Position numbers and translations under genes: made by a program. Below are positions 22,943 through 34,600 of a stretch of DNA of 64,000 bases, piece after piece. Location: positions 102,765,501-102,829,500 of the forward strand of contig JAZHRO010000014.1 of the NCBI GenBank assembly GCA_037157565.1, in the 5' to 3' direction. Under the pieces are notes generated by a model. It saw only the letters and a program-made list of their open reading frames with translations. It made no database searches and was not told where the DNA came from. Position 1 is the first letter of the stretch; every line of letters begins with the position of its first letter. Source of the DNA: Thalassia testudinum (taxonomy: Eukaryota > Streptophyta > Magnoliopsida > Alismatales > Hydrocharitaceae).

Positions 22943-23348
22943 TGTTAGTGCTAGAGCACCACGATCGTTTCTTTTGATGATAACAAAACACGTGTCATTT
23001 AACATTTGCACTTGGAGTCTTAGATTTCAGGTCAATTGCAAATGGAGACATGATTAGACGGAGTTCGAGCTCGCATCCAGGACGGATTGGAGGAGCTTGA
23101 TGGAGAACAGAGGAGATTCACGAGGAGCGATAGATTGAAGATGGAAGGACAAGAAGAATATGATAGAATTCTGTTTATTTCTTTCATGTACTTTCATCTT
23201 CATTTCCTTACTCTTTTTGTTCCTTAGAACATTATGTTAAATAGCCTTAAAGTACCTAACAGTAGTCCTAGGAACACCTGCACACCCTAGGATACTTAGG
23301 TTTTCTGTAGAGAACTTAGAAAACCAATATAGGGTTCAAATAGCCTTT

Positions 23349-23892
23349 TCAGACGTCTAATCCGAAAATCAGACGTCTGATAATGAGTTTTAAGACGTCT
23401 GACTGTTGACTCAGACGTCCGATAACATTTAGGCTGGACTTATTTAGTTCTGTCTGATGAAATCAGATGTCCAGACCTTAGACCAAACGTCTTAAAAGAC
23501 GTCTGATGATTTTTCCAAATGTCCAATTAGTGGACCGTTGACTCGCTTAACAAACACTAAAGAATGTGACCGTTAGGGCCTTATCAGACGTCCGTAAGTG
23601 TTTCCAGACGTTTGATAAATAACCGTTTTGCCTCGGCTGACCCAAAATCTCTTTTCAGAGACCTTATAGCCGTTGCAATCTCTTGGAAATCCATTCCCGC
23701 AGAAAATGTAGGTTTCCAGACGACCAGAAATAGTGCTAGACGTCCTGTATGTCGTCTGATGGACTTGCACTAGAACCCTGTTTAGATCTAATTCAAGTTA
23801 GGAAGAAACCCACCTAAAATCATACATCTTACTTTGTTCCCAGACGTCTTAAACTGGTTTTCCAGACGTCCGATGTCAGGATCAGACGTCTG
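23349..23892 (+). promoter_or_regulatory. Array of ten GACGTC palindromes, copia 2 5' LTR
   Basis: Ten GACGTC cores and several one-base variants (for example AGATGTCC, AGACGTTTG) in about 545 bp. The last copy ends about 112 bp before the TATA box at 24004. The 3' LTR has the same array at about 27174-27718, with more decayed copies. Confidence 0.62.
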
Positions 23893-24003
23893 ATAACCCT
23901 GTCAGTGCAATGATTATTCTTGATTTCGGCTTTATTCTCTTGGGCTTTGCACCCAACGGCTATGGAAACTTTCCAAAGCCTTCCAAAGCCTTCTTAAGAC
24001 CTC

Positions 24004-24011
24004 TATAAATA
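24004..24011 (+). promoter_or_regulatory. TATA box of copia 2 5' LTR
   Basis: TATAAATA inside CTCTATAAATAGAG; repeated at 27829-27836 in the 3' LTR. Confidence 0.65.
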
Positions 24012-24655
24012 GAGGAGAACCTCTTGCACACCTACACACACACATAGACACACCAAGAACAAGCATTTCCACTCTTTTGTGTCCAAGAGAAGCTCTTGCT
24101 CTACAAGCTCAAGTTCCATCATCTAGAGAGCTTAATTCCATTTGCATACCCGCTCTCCCACCAACGTTTACGAGAGCGACGAAGCACTACTGTGGGGTTC
24201 ATGCATCCGCATCAAGTCGACGCACCTCTGCAAAGGGAAGCATCCTAATTCCTATAGAAGCTTAGGTTAAAATCATCTTTGTTGGCTCTATAGGATTGTT
24301 GTTATTTATCTTTGTTACTTTGGTTGGGTATTCACTTTACGAATTCTTGTCTCCTTTGTGAGACAAAATCCTTCTCGTGAAGAGAAGGGGTTTGAGGTAC
24401 GCTACCCTCGTATAAAGTAGCGTGGTTGCAATTGAGGTTGAATCACCCTCGTTTAAGTGATTCGTTTAGTGGATTTGATCAACTTGGTTGATCGGAAAAT
24501 CCTAACTCGAGAGGGTTAGGTGGTGGTTTTCACCCAGTTTGGGTTTCCACTTAAAAATAATTGTGTACATTGTGTGATTGAATTTTTTTTTGAGATTGTT
24601 TATATTCTATTCCGCAATTTATTACGTCACCCCCTCCTAGTAGGGAAACTACAAT

Positions 24656-24667
24656 TGGTATCAGAGC
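24656..24667 (+). other. Primer binding site, initiator tRNA-Met (copia 2)
   Basis: TGGTATCAGAGC two bases after the LTR end. Confidence 0.85.
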
Positions 24668-24707
24668 AGGTTCTTGCTAATTGGAGTAACATCCAGGCAA
24701 GAAGATC

Positions 24708-26440
24708 ATGGAGGGGAGCAGTTCCGCGAGTAGGATTTCCTAGGGCCAGTCTACGACTCGTCCGCTATTCTTCGACGGGAGCAACTACCCCTACTAGAAG
24801 CTGCGGATGAAGACGTGGCTTCAAGCCACCGACTTCACGATTTGGGCCAGGTGCAAGACCCCTTTGACATCCCAAAAAAACCCGCCGCAGGATACTCGCA
24901 GCAGCAGATCTGGGAACTCTCGCTCAATGTGAAAACAATGAATGCGTTGTATTACGCACTCAGCCCAGAGGAGTTCAACAGAATCTCACAATGCGCCACC
25001 ACATACGAGATTTGGCATACACTTGAGGTAACTCACGAAGGTACCTCTAAGGTAAAAACTTCTAAAATAAATTTACTTTCTCAAGAATTTGAATCTTTTT
25101 CTATGAAACCTAACGAATCTTTAAGTGAGATGAACACTAGGTACACTCTCATTGTAAATAATTTGAAAGCTTTAGGGAAGACTTTTATCAAGGGGGAGCT
25201 TCAAGGGAAGCTTCTTCGTTCCCTCGGACCGGAGTGGGAACAGAAAGTCACCGCCATCGAGGAGGCAAACGAAGTTGAGGAGCTCAACATGGAAGATCTC
25301 CTAGGCAATCTAATGGCCTATGAGACAAAGTTGAAGCAGAAGAAGAAGGATACACCGGAGCCTAAACCGAAGAAGACTCTCACCTTCAGAGCCGTGTCGA
25401 ATAGCGAGGTAAGTTCCGACGACGAAGACTTTAAAATTTTACTTAATAAATTTTCCAAGTTTTGTAGGGAATCAAAGAAAGAGAAAAAGGAGAAGGAAAG
25501 CCCGAGACGTTGCTACCACTGCAATGAGAAAGGACATCTGCGACCAGAATGCCCTCTTCTTAAAAAGGAGAAGAAGAAAGAAAAGGAGAAGTCTAAGAAG
25601 AAGGCGTTCCAAGCCACTTAGGACGATTCGAGCTCGGAGGAAGAGGAAGAAGAAAAGTCTATAGAAGAAGAAACCGCTTGCTTCGGTTTCATAGCCAGAG
25701 GAAGTGATAGCGACAGCGAAAGCTGAAGCGACCCAAACAAGGTAAATACCGATTTACAAGATTCATTTAATGAGCTTTTTGAAGTTAGTAAAGAACTTAA
25801 GATAGAAAATAAAAACATTAAAAAGAACTTTAGTTTTCTTAAAAATGAAAATGATAGGTTAGAAAAACAACTCAAGGACATAGAAACTAGTCCTAAGGAT
25901 AATAACCTGTTATTAGAAAATAAAAATTTAATCAATGAAAATACTAAATTGATTAAAGAAAATGATAGTTTAAAGTTAGAAATTTCTGATTTAAAGACTA
26001 AGATGCATATTATAGAAAAAGAAATTGCATGTCTTAGGGAAAACTCTAACAAATTAATCAACAAAGTAGATAATTTTTATAGCCCTAAGGATGAGAAGGG
26101 ATCTCCGTCAAGGAGAACCTCTAACAGATCCGGATCCAAGCTCACTTGGATACCGAAGAAAGAATTGGAATCTTGTTTTGTAGGTTTTAGGGATAACTAC
26201 AACACAAAGGACTTGACCTACAAGCTCAAGGCTGGTCAACTCGAGTTAGGAGAACCAAGGAGTAGACAAAGGAGGAGAACGAGAAGACCGACAAGACGGC
26301 GAACAAATGATGGACCCGCCGCACGTCGACTACCAGACTAGAGACCGGCGCCAATGCCCGGGCCTCCAAGCTACGAAAGGGAGCCCCATCCGATGTGGCA
26401 TCCACCACCACCATTTGGACCATTTTATTGGCCATGGTAG
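24708..26440 (+). pseudogene. gag: Gag of copia 2, SIRE-type, with stops and a frameshift
   Basis: Starts at ATG 24708 in the same setting as the gag of copia 1. Two early TAG codons (24741-24743, 24795-24797) and a frameshift near 24850 break the N terminus. From there one frame runs to 26440, with stops at 25619-25621, at about 25724 and at 26339-26341. Recognisable parts are the UBN2 core (LLRSLGPEWEQKVTAIEEAN, as in copia 1), a CCHC knuckle (CYHCNEKGHLRPEC), an acidic serine-rich stretch, a long lysine/glutamate-rich coiled coil (about 25780-26070), and the FYWPW end. Pol is absent. The element probably relied on another SIRE copy for its enzymes. Confidence 0.85.
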
Positions 26441-26765
26441 GTGAGGTAAAAATTCTTGACCCTATCATTGTTTATCATTAGCATTTAGATAGGAGGAGTT
26501 AAAAATTATGAGCTAATTGTCAATTATTAAGGGGGAGATGTAAGTTAGCTAAATTTCCTTTAGAAAGGGGGAGAAAAATAATAGCAATCTTGTTGTTACA
26601 AAAAGGAGGAGGACATTACTTTTGTTAAAAGAAATTCATAGAAGAGCATGTTTTAAGGGGGAGTTATAGGAAATTTAAAATCAATCAAACCTTTTTGATA
26701 ATGTCAAAAAGGGGGAGGAATTTTTGCATTATTTATAGTTTTGTCATCATCAAAAAGGGGGAGAT
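26441..26765 (+). other. 3' region and purine tract of copia 2
   Basis: Non-coding, with repeated AGGGGGAG runs. The polypurine tract AAAAAGGGGGAGAT (26752-26765) abuts the 3' LTR. Confidence 0.7.
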
Positions 26766-27915
26766 TGTTGGTGCTAGAGCACCACGATCGTTTGTTTTGA
26801 TGATAACAAAACACGTGTCATTTAACATTTGCACTGGGAGTCTTAGATTTCAGCTCAATTGCAAATGGAGACATGATTAGACGGAATTCGAGCTCGCATC
26901 CAGGACGGATTGGAGGATCTTGATGGAGAACAAAGGAGATTCGCAAGGAGCGATAGATTGAAGATGGAAGGATAAGAAGAATAGGATAGAATTCTATTTA
27001 TTTCTTTCATGTACTTTTGTCTTTATTTCCTTGCTCTTTTTGTTCCTTAGAACATCATGTTAAAGAGCCTCAAAGTACCCTAACAGTAGTCCTAGGAACA
27101 CCTGCACAACCCAAGGATACTTAGGTTTTCTGTAAAGAACTTAGAAAACCAATATAGGGTTCAAATAGCCTTTTCAGACATCTAATCCAAAAATTAGATA
27201 TCTGATAATGAGTTTTAAGACGTCTGACTGCTAACTCAGACGTCCGATAACATTTAGGCCAGACTTATTTAGTTCTGTCTGATGAAATCAAACATCCAGA
27301 CCTTAGACCAAATGTCTTAGAAGACGTCTGATGATTTTGCCAGACGTCCAATTAGTGGACCGTTGTCTCGCTTAAGAAACACTGAAGAATATGACCGTTA
27401 GAGCCTTATCAAACGTCCGTAAGTGTTTACAGACGTCTGATAAATGAACATTTTGCCTCGACTGACCCAAAATCTCTTTCCAGAGATCTTATAGCCATTG
27501 CAATCTCTTGGAAATCCATTCCTGCAGAAAAAGTAGATTTCCAGACGTCCAGACATAGTGCTAGACGTCCTATATGTTATCTGATGGACTTGCACTAGAA
27601 CCCTGTTTAGATCTGATTCAAGTCAGGAAGAAACCCGCCTAAAATCAGACGTCTGACTTCGTTCCCAGACGTCTTAAACTGGTTTTCCAGACGTCCGATG
27701 CCAGGATCAGACATCTGATAACCCTGTCAGTGCAATGATTGTTCTTGATTTCAACCTGATTCTCTTGGGCTTTGCACCCAACGGCTATGGAAGCTTTCCA
27801 AAGACTTCCAAAGCCTTCTTAAGGCCTCTATAAATAGAGGAGAACCTCTTGCACACCTACACACACCTAGACACACCAAGAACAAGCATTTCCACTCTTT
27901 TGTGTCCAAGAGAAG

Positions 27916-30575
27916 TGTAACGAACGCGTGCCCCAGACGTCTTTTAAGACGTCTGGGAGGTGGCCCAGACGTCGGACCAGACGTCTGGGATCGTTTCCAG
28001 ACGTCTGGAAATCCGTTATCTTCCACACGCGCGGGTCGTCTGCGCGCCTGAGCGCGTAGACCCGCATATTCGTTTATTCCCTGTTGCTGCAGATGCCCTG
28101 CTGCGTCCTCTCTCCTCCTCGCACGGCCTTAAAAGGCCACGCCTCCCCCCACTTCCATCACCACCTTCTCCTCCCTCTTCTCCTTTAGCCAGTGAGCGTG
28201 AGCGTGAGCACGAGGGTGGCAGCGGCGGCCGCAGTGAGCGCGAAGGAGGTGCTGCGTGCGAGAGCGGAGCTCTGCCGTGAGGGCGAGCTCGCCGGGGCTG
28301 CTAGGGCCGGCCGGCGGAGGGTGCAGGGGGCGCGGAGCGACGCGGAGGGGGGACTGCTGCGGTCTGAGCCGCAGGCGCGCGAGGTGCAACGCGGGCGGCG
28401 TCACGAGCGGAGGCCGAGTGGAGCCCTGATTCTGGAAAAATTTCCACAATCAGACGTCTGGGTTGATAGCCAGACGGCGAGGGCGACGTCTTGAAGACCA
28501 TCCAGACGTCTGAAAGGTGAGTTTTCTGCCTCCTTCTTCCTTCCTGTCGACTGACCGTACTGAGGGTGGGAGATGGGTGTGCGCAGGCTCGGTGATTCGC
28601 CATCCATCGCGAATCAGACGTTTGGCAGTAGTACCAGACGGCAGAATCGACCTCCAGACGTCCGAGGTGACCATCGGACGTCTGGGAGCTAGGCCAGACG
28701 TCCCCGTAGACTTCTGGACGTCTGGGAAACCACGCTGAACAAGGTAATTCTCTGATCCACTTTTTAAGACGTCTGGAAGAAGTTCTAGACGTCTGATTTT
28801 GCATAGTGTCGTCGTTTTCGACCCGTTTAGGGCCCGTTCGGGTTTCGTTTTCCGCAATTCGAGTTGCATTCCTTTCGGAATTAATTCCTCTACCCGTCTA
28901 CAGTAGCTATACACTGTTTTGAGATACTCCTTGTGTTTGATCCTTGTGATAGGACCCCGTTCTGTTGCAGTCTCGGGGGTCACGGAGGCACGTGGGATTC
29001 CCGACCACGCCCCCATTTCTCCCGTTGTACCTGTAGAGTGGCTTTAAGTTATTAATAAAATCTGTTAAATTATGGAACCATAAATAGAACCTAGGACATT
29101 GCATGAATCCTAGGAATGAGAAATAGATGGAATGATAGCTCATAGGTGTTGCATGAATCCTAGGGCTGGAAAACTAGATTGTATGATAGATCCTAGGATA
29201 TGGCATGAATCCTAGGATGGGAAAACTAGTGGAATGTATAATACTGCAGTCTTGGAAAATGGAAAGAGATATAAAGCCGCCTGTAATTTGAATTAACAGC
29301 TGCCTGTTGTGAATAAATAACGTGGTTGAGAACATGGATTGTAAGAATGTGAAACTGGAAAGTGAAACCTGGATGTTTGAGTAAAAAGGATGGAAACCTA
29401 CGGGGAAGTAGGAGTAAAACTCCTGGAAAGTGAATGGAATAGTATTGGGGAAGTGAGCTGGCCCTTGAGTACGGAGTACCAAGGAGAGCGACTGTCCCCC
29501 TGTTTAGTGCAGAGCGGAGCCAGCCGCCCCAGGGACCCGGGGTTAGGACTGGCCACTCTGTACCGACTTGCTAGCCCTCGCGTACGTAGTACCGAGGAGA
29601 GCTACTAGTGTAGGGAGGTACTAGCTACCCCACGGGCCCTGGGGTTCTGCTAGCCTCCCACACCGACTTGTTAAGCCCGCTGGGGCAAACCAGGGTAGTC
29701 AGGCGAGGGTGCGCGGACTGTGGAGGGGCAAGGCCCCGGTTTGGTTACTGTGGAGGGGTTGGACCCCTGTTACTGAGAGGGCTCTGCCCTGGACTGGTTC
29801 CGTGCTGTGCTTTGGGCGCACCCGTTAACGGAAATGACTAACCGCGTGCCAGTACGGGTTAGCTACCTGTGCGTTTATCGCGCGTGCCGTAGTCACCGTT
29901 ACGTCTGTCAGTGACCTTGGGGTGGTTGACTGAGGGTAGGATCACCACGGGGGACTCTCCCGGCCAGGAGAGCACCACGTGCTACTTCTACTTTTTGGAA
30001 AAGACTGCAATCAAGATCGTTCCCACGAGGAACATTCGAGATCAAGAAAAAGATCTGAGGAATAAATGAAATAGTGAGACAATTGAAAGATGTGAATAAA
30101 GAAAGTAATCGAACATAACAGCTACTGTACACTCTACTGTTGTCTTTAGTTTAGTTGCCACTCTACTCAGCGTTTTGCTGACGTGTTACACTCGTTACCT
30201 TTTTCAGGACCAGGTGTTGAGCAGCCAGGGTCAGCGGCTGTAGAGGACGCTGGGCCGAGTAGGGTCCAGTAGAGTTACCACTGTCTCTTGTACCTCTTTT
30301 TGTTACGTTGTAGTGAGTAGTTCTTGTTTCCGCTGTACTTTCTTTACCTGCAGTTCAAATTATATTATGAATGTTGTTCTACTGTTGTGGTGGTACATAC
30401 TGTGGTAGTTTCTTTCCTTACTGCTGTACTTTCTTACTGTTAGTTATATTCATGCTGAATGTAGTTTATTTTATTGCTCTTTTGGTTACTTCCTCGTTGG
30501 ACGACTAGGTCTTGGGATTAGTTGAGTCGGTCCGGTTCTCGTGTCTCGTAGGGACTCGGGAACCGGGTCGTTACA
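27916..30575. mobile_element. Solo LTR, probable Ty3/gypsy, GC-rich, 2.66 kb
   Basis: Begins TGTAACGA and ends TCGTTACA (8-bp inverted ends), flanked by a perfect AGAAG duplication (27911-27915 and 30576-30580) inside the 3' LTR of copia 2. No gag or pol. TGTAACG...CGTTACA ends are usual in chromovirus-type gypsy LTRs. It is much richer in GC and CpG than its surroundings, as expected for a young insertion. It holds 14 GACGTC cores in two groups (27936-28008 and 28449-28795). A TTAAAAGG box at 28129 followed by a CT-rich leader suggests plus orientation, but the end sequence would also fit minus. The ORFs inside (for example 28129-28804) are artefacts of GC richness. Confidence 0.78.
27936..28008 (+). 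promoter_or_regulatory. Five GACGTC palindromes in the GC-rich solo LTR
   Basis: Five cores in 73 bp, several in the form CCAGACGTCTGG. The last ends 121 bp before TTAAAAGG at 28129. A second group of nine cores lies at 28449-28795, downstream. Confidence 0.6.
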
Positions 30576-31145
30576 AGAAGCTCTTGCTCTCCAAGCTCAA
30601 GTTCCATCATCTAGAGAGCTTAATTCCATTTGCGTACCCGCTCTCCCGCCAATGTTTACGAGAGCGACGAAGCGCTACCGCGGGGTTCACACATCCACAT
30701 CAAGTTGATGCACCTCTGCAAAGGGAAGCATCCTAATTCCTATAGAAGCTTAGGTTAAAATCATCTTTGTTGGCTCTATAGGATTGTTGTTATTTATCTT
30801 TGTTACTTTGGTTGGGTATTCGCTTTACGAATTCCCATCTCCTTCGTGAGACAAAATCCTTCTCGTGAAGAGAAGGGGTTTGAGGTACGCTACCCTCGTA
30901 TAAAGTAGCGTGGTTGTAACTGAGGTTGAATCACCCTCGTTTAAGTGATTCGTTTAGTGGATTTGATAAACTTGGTTGATCAGAAAATCCTAACTCGAGA
31001 GGGTTAGGTGGTGGTTTTCACCCAGTTTGGGTTTCCACCTAAAAATAATTGTGTACATTGTGTGATTGAATTTTTTTTTGAGATTGTTTATATTCTATTC
31101 CGCAATTTATTACATCACCCCCTCCTAGTAGGAAACTACAAAAAA

Positions 31146-31587
31146 TAGTAGAAACTTTTCCTGAGTTAGATCGTAAAGCTACTAGTAGGTAAATGCACTC
31201 TTAAGAGTATATGCCTATAACATGCTGCTACTAGTTAGAAAGTATGTATTTTTGTATATATTTTTTTATTATGTTTACTAACTAAATGCAACAATACAAA
31301 CTAAACTAGAGACTAAGAAAAGAATACTTACAATGGTTTGTATAGTGAAAAGCAAAATTGAAAAAGAAAACCCACCTTCTTTCCTGAGAATACCCGCAGA
31401 GGTAAACCTGAAAAGAAGATAGAAAACAAAACAAAAACACAACTAATTAATACAAAACAACTAAAAACAGTAATAATGGCGAATATAATTACAGTTACCT
31501 CCCCAGCAACTGCGCCATTAAAATGGTCATTAAACAAAGCTATGCAAGGGAATGTTTTGGTGAATAAAATGAAGCAAAATATTACCA
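31146..31587 (-). other. Leader of element A, left part, with a second primer-site-like copy
   Basis: Non-coding. A block at 31495-31521 repeats the primer-site region found at 31582-31610 in imperfect form (minus-strand GCGCAGTTGCTGGGGAGGTAA). Confidence 0.6.
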
Positions 31588-31604
31588 CCCCAGCAATGGC
31601 GCCA
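31588..31604 (-). other. Primer binding site of element A (tRNA-Asp type)
   Basis: Minus strand TGGCGCCATTGCTGGGG, close to the complement of the plant tRNA-Asp 3' end (one or two mismatches) and the same as in element B. Six bases separate it from the LTR end at 31611. Confidence 0.8.
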
Positions 31605-31610
31605 TTAAAA

Positions 31611-34600
31611 TGATGGTTATCTTTCTCAACACAGTTAATTAAGTTAATTGTGCTTAATTATGTACAGAAGAAAGTAACTTAGGTCAACTTGAATTTATGT
31701 CGATTAAGTAGTATAGGGTCAAGTTAACCTAACATTTTAGATTTTATTTCTTTTAACTGGTTGAGTCCAGGTCGTTCGCTAGGAGTCATAACTTAATTAT
31801 AATTCACCAATAAATTTAAGCTACTTATGGGAAGTATAATTGAATTTACTTTAAGAACATGAATTTTGCTTAAGGATTTCAAATTAAAAGAATATGCAAA
31901 ATTCCATAAGGTAAACACATTTACACATATGATTTACTTTTACAAATAGGTAAACATGTTTATTTTTTTTAATTTCTTTTTATTTGCAAGAGATTAAGGC
32001 AAGAAAAAGTAATTCCAAGGAAAATATACCTTATTACAACATTAAGCTCAAAAGGAATTAATAAAATGCAAGAAATTAAACCACTAATTTTTCTTCTTTG
32101 TCTTCAGCCTCTTTCTTTCTCTTCTGCTTCTTTTACATTTCTCTCTCTCTCTCTCTTTTCTCTTTTTACTTATTTCTTCTTCATAATCTTTCTCAAGCTC
32201 TTCTCCTAAACATGTCTTCTTCTCTTTCTTTTCTTTCATCTTACTCTGCCTGTTATTTTTCTTTAGCTCTTGTGCCTGTCTACCTTTCTCTATCTTCACG
32301 AGCTCTCCCCTTCTTCTCCTTCTCTTCCTTTGCATCCTTTCCTTCTGAGCCCTTGCAAATCTTCTGAACCGAACTGATTTAACCATTTGAACCCAAAAAT
32401 TAGGTTTTTGATTAGTGGCTTGGATCGGTCGGGGATACACAACGCCTCTCTCAGGGTGGGACTAGACCCTACTAGGTCCAAGCTTGGTTTTTATTTGGTT
32501 CGATTTATTTCTGGTTCGCATAGTCTCGAGCCAATCCGGCTCACGGCCTCCCAGGCCCACATGCACATGCCCTCACAGGCCCACACTCGCATGCCCACAG
32601 GCTCACACACACCCGAGCACGTGCACTGCACGCACCCACACACACACCCATATGCTCATGTTCTTTCATGCGCCCTGCACTATTGACTGAAGTGCCTAAA
32701 ACACAAATCACTTTTATACCAAGGCGGTCGCTCCAATTCCACTGATGTGGGACTATGTTTCCCCCTCCCAGTTCAGACTTCACTTGATCATTCCAGCCAG
32801 CTCAGAGCTCCAATCCGAGCAAATGAAGGCTTGCTGGAAAGCTCTAAGGTTGATCTACATGATTGGGGTATCAATTTGATACTCAGGGAAGGTTTAGCTC
32901 TTTGATTTGAAGGGTGAAGGGACCTGGGTTGTTACGGCCAAATTACCCTATAGAATGGAGTTTTGGCTCTAAGGTTGTACAGAAGGACATTTGACCTCCA
33001 GATGAGGTGTTGAATAGGTTCAAAGAGTGTTTCCACGGCTGTTGGTGAAGGTAGTGAACTCCAATAAGCTTCAGAAAGGTTATGAAGCTAAAAAGCTTCT
33101 CCAAGGAGCTTCAGAACTACAATTCAAGTTCTGAAAGGTCCAACAAATGGCTAAAGACCTATTTAATCAAATCAAACAACCTCTAGAGGGTGTCAAGAAA
33201 CTATTTGGGTAGATTATCCATTTGAATCTCATCACAAACTCACTATCATCAGTTTGGGTTCAAAAACAACCCAAATTCTCAAAAGTCAATTTCTTTCATA
33301 AAATCGATCAGAACTCATTCAAATTGCATTTGAATCATTTACAAACATCTCAGAAATAGATTAGACTCTTTAATTTATTTGATTGAATCCAAATTCCAGG
33401 AATCAGACTTAAGTCGACCATGAAGCCTCGAATTTTGACTTTCTGAATTTAACCATTTCAGATGAAATTCATGCCTTAGATAACTTCTCTTTATCCTCAG
33501 GAATGGATTCAGCCCCTTAAAATGATGTTTCAGTTAAGATTCCTAAGGTTCCAGGCCTGTCGCCTGAGATTCTAGATTAGTTTGTTCGATAGAACAAACC
33601 AAAGTTTATCACAGAGATTAACACAATGGAATAGTCTTAAGGCAAGTGACTGATGCTTTTAGACTTTTTAAATGAGACTTAACCCTAACTAACAGTCATC
33701 TCCAACTCTGCCAGAGTTAGATAAGACAAAGTTCTAACACAAGCTCCAGGCATTAAAACCTCAAATAAACTTCTTCAGCATGGTTAGTGAACTTCAAATC
33801 AGAGATCTGGTGCTTCACACTAAGTTCTATGGTCTAAAGAGCTCTTTTGACTTGTTGGAGCTCGTCGGAGCTCCGGTGAGTCCTAAAAAAGGCTAAAATG
33901 TATAGACAATATGAAAAGGTGCCATTAATGATCTAAATAACTTCCTGAGGTCACAAGGAACCTCAGGAACACATTAATTTCGTCAATTATCCTTAAATTG
34001 AAAATTATGCAGTGAATTCACAGTGAACAAATTTTTAATGTGATTAGGCTCAAGACCTATTTTCCCACTCAATTGAGTGGAGAAAACAAGTCAAAAGGAA
34101 GTTGCGATGGCTTATAGGTGGATAATTAATGATTTGAACTCCTCCTAAGCCACCATTGACAGCGGGCTCAGGAAATTAAATTAAATTGGGTGTTTAAGTT
34201 ATAGATGGTTATTTACTTAAATTAAAGTGAGGATAGGGGCCCTTAAGTTATGGATAAGTTATGGAGGGCCCCAGTGGAGGTGGAGTAAGCTCAACCACTT
34301 CCGCCATGGACAGTGGAAGCAGTTGTGAAGGTGGAGGTGGTTTAGGTGAATATATGATCAATTCAGTGATTAAAAGTGATAGAAATGTTCATGAATGATT
34401 TAAGAAGGTGATCGGTGACTTAAAAAGACAAAAGGTTTGCTCCTGACAAGCTCAACGAGCTAGCCAGAGCTGGAGAAGATGAATGAGAAATCTAGCATTA
34501 CAACTATCTAATCTACCTAACTAACTATCCGAACTAATCTACTTACCTAATCTACTATTACCTGAACGAAGGAGGTAGAAGATCTCCGTCGATGGTTCAT

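Larger units (their letters stand above)
22943..24653 (+). repeat. 5' LTR of copia 2
   Basis: TGTTAGTGC...AACTACA. Contains ten GACGTC cores and a TATA box. Related to copia 1 in layout but clearly a different family. Confidence 0.88.
22943..31140 (+). mobile_element. Copia 2: gag-only SIRE-type retrotransposon
   Basis: Flanked by AAAAA duplications (22938-22942 and 31141-31145). Both LTRs are present: 22943-24653 (1,711 bp), and 26766-31140, which is 1,710 bp after removing a 2,660-bp solo LTR and its 5-bp duplication. Between them are a tRNA-Met primer site, a gag gene with stops, a short 3' region and a purine tract. Gag ends in FYWPW as in copia 1, and the non-coding 3' region starts at once, so pol is absent, not decayed. 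This is the TR-GAG type of non-autonomous element. Confidence 0.88.
26766..31140 (+). repeat. 3' LTR of copia 2, split by a solo LTR
   Basis: Pieces 26766-27915 and 30576-31140 align with the 5' LTR 22943-24653. Scattered substitutions, many at GACGTC cores, separate the two. Ends AACTACA followed by AAAAA. Confidence 0.87.

Noticed and set aside
28129..29016. Long ORFs on both strands in the GC-rich solo LTR
   Set aside because: High GC leaves several frames open; the repeated QTSD and RRLE phrases are translations of the GACGTC motif.
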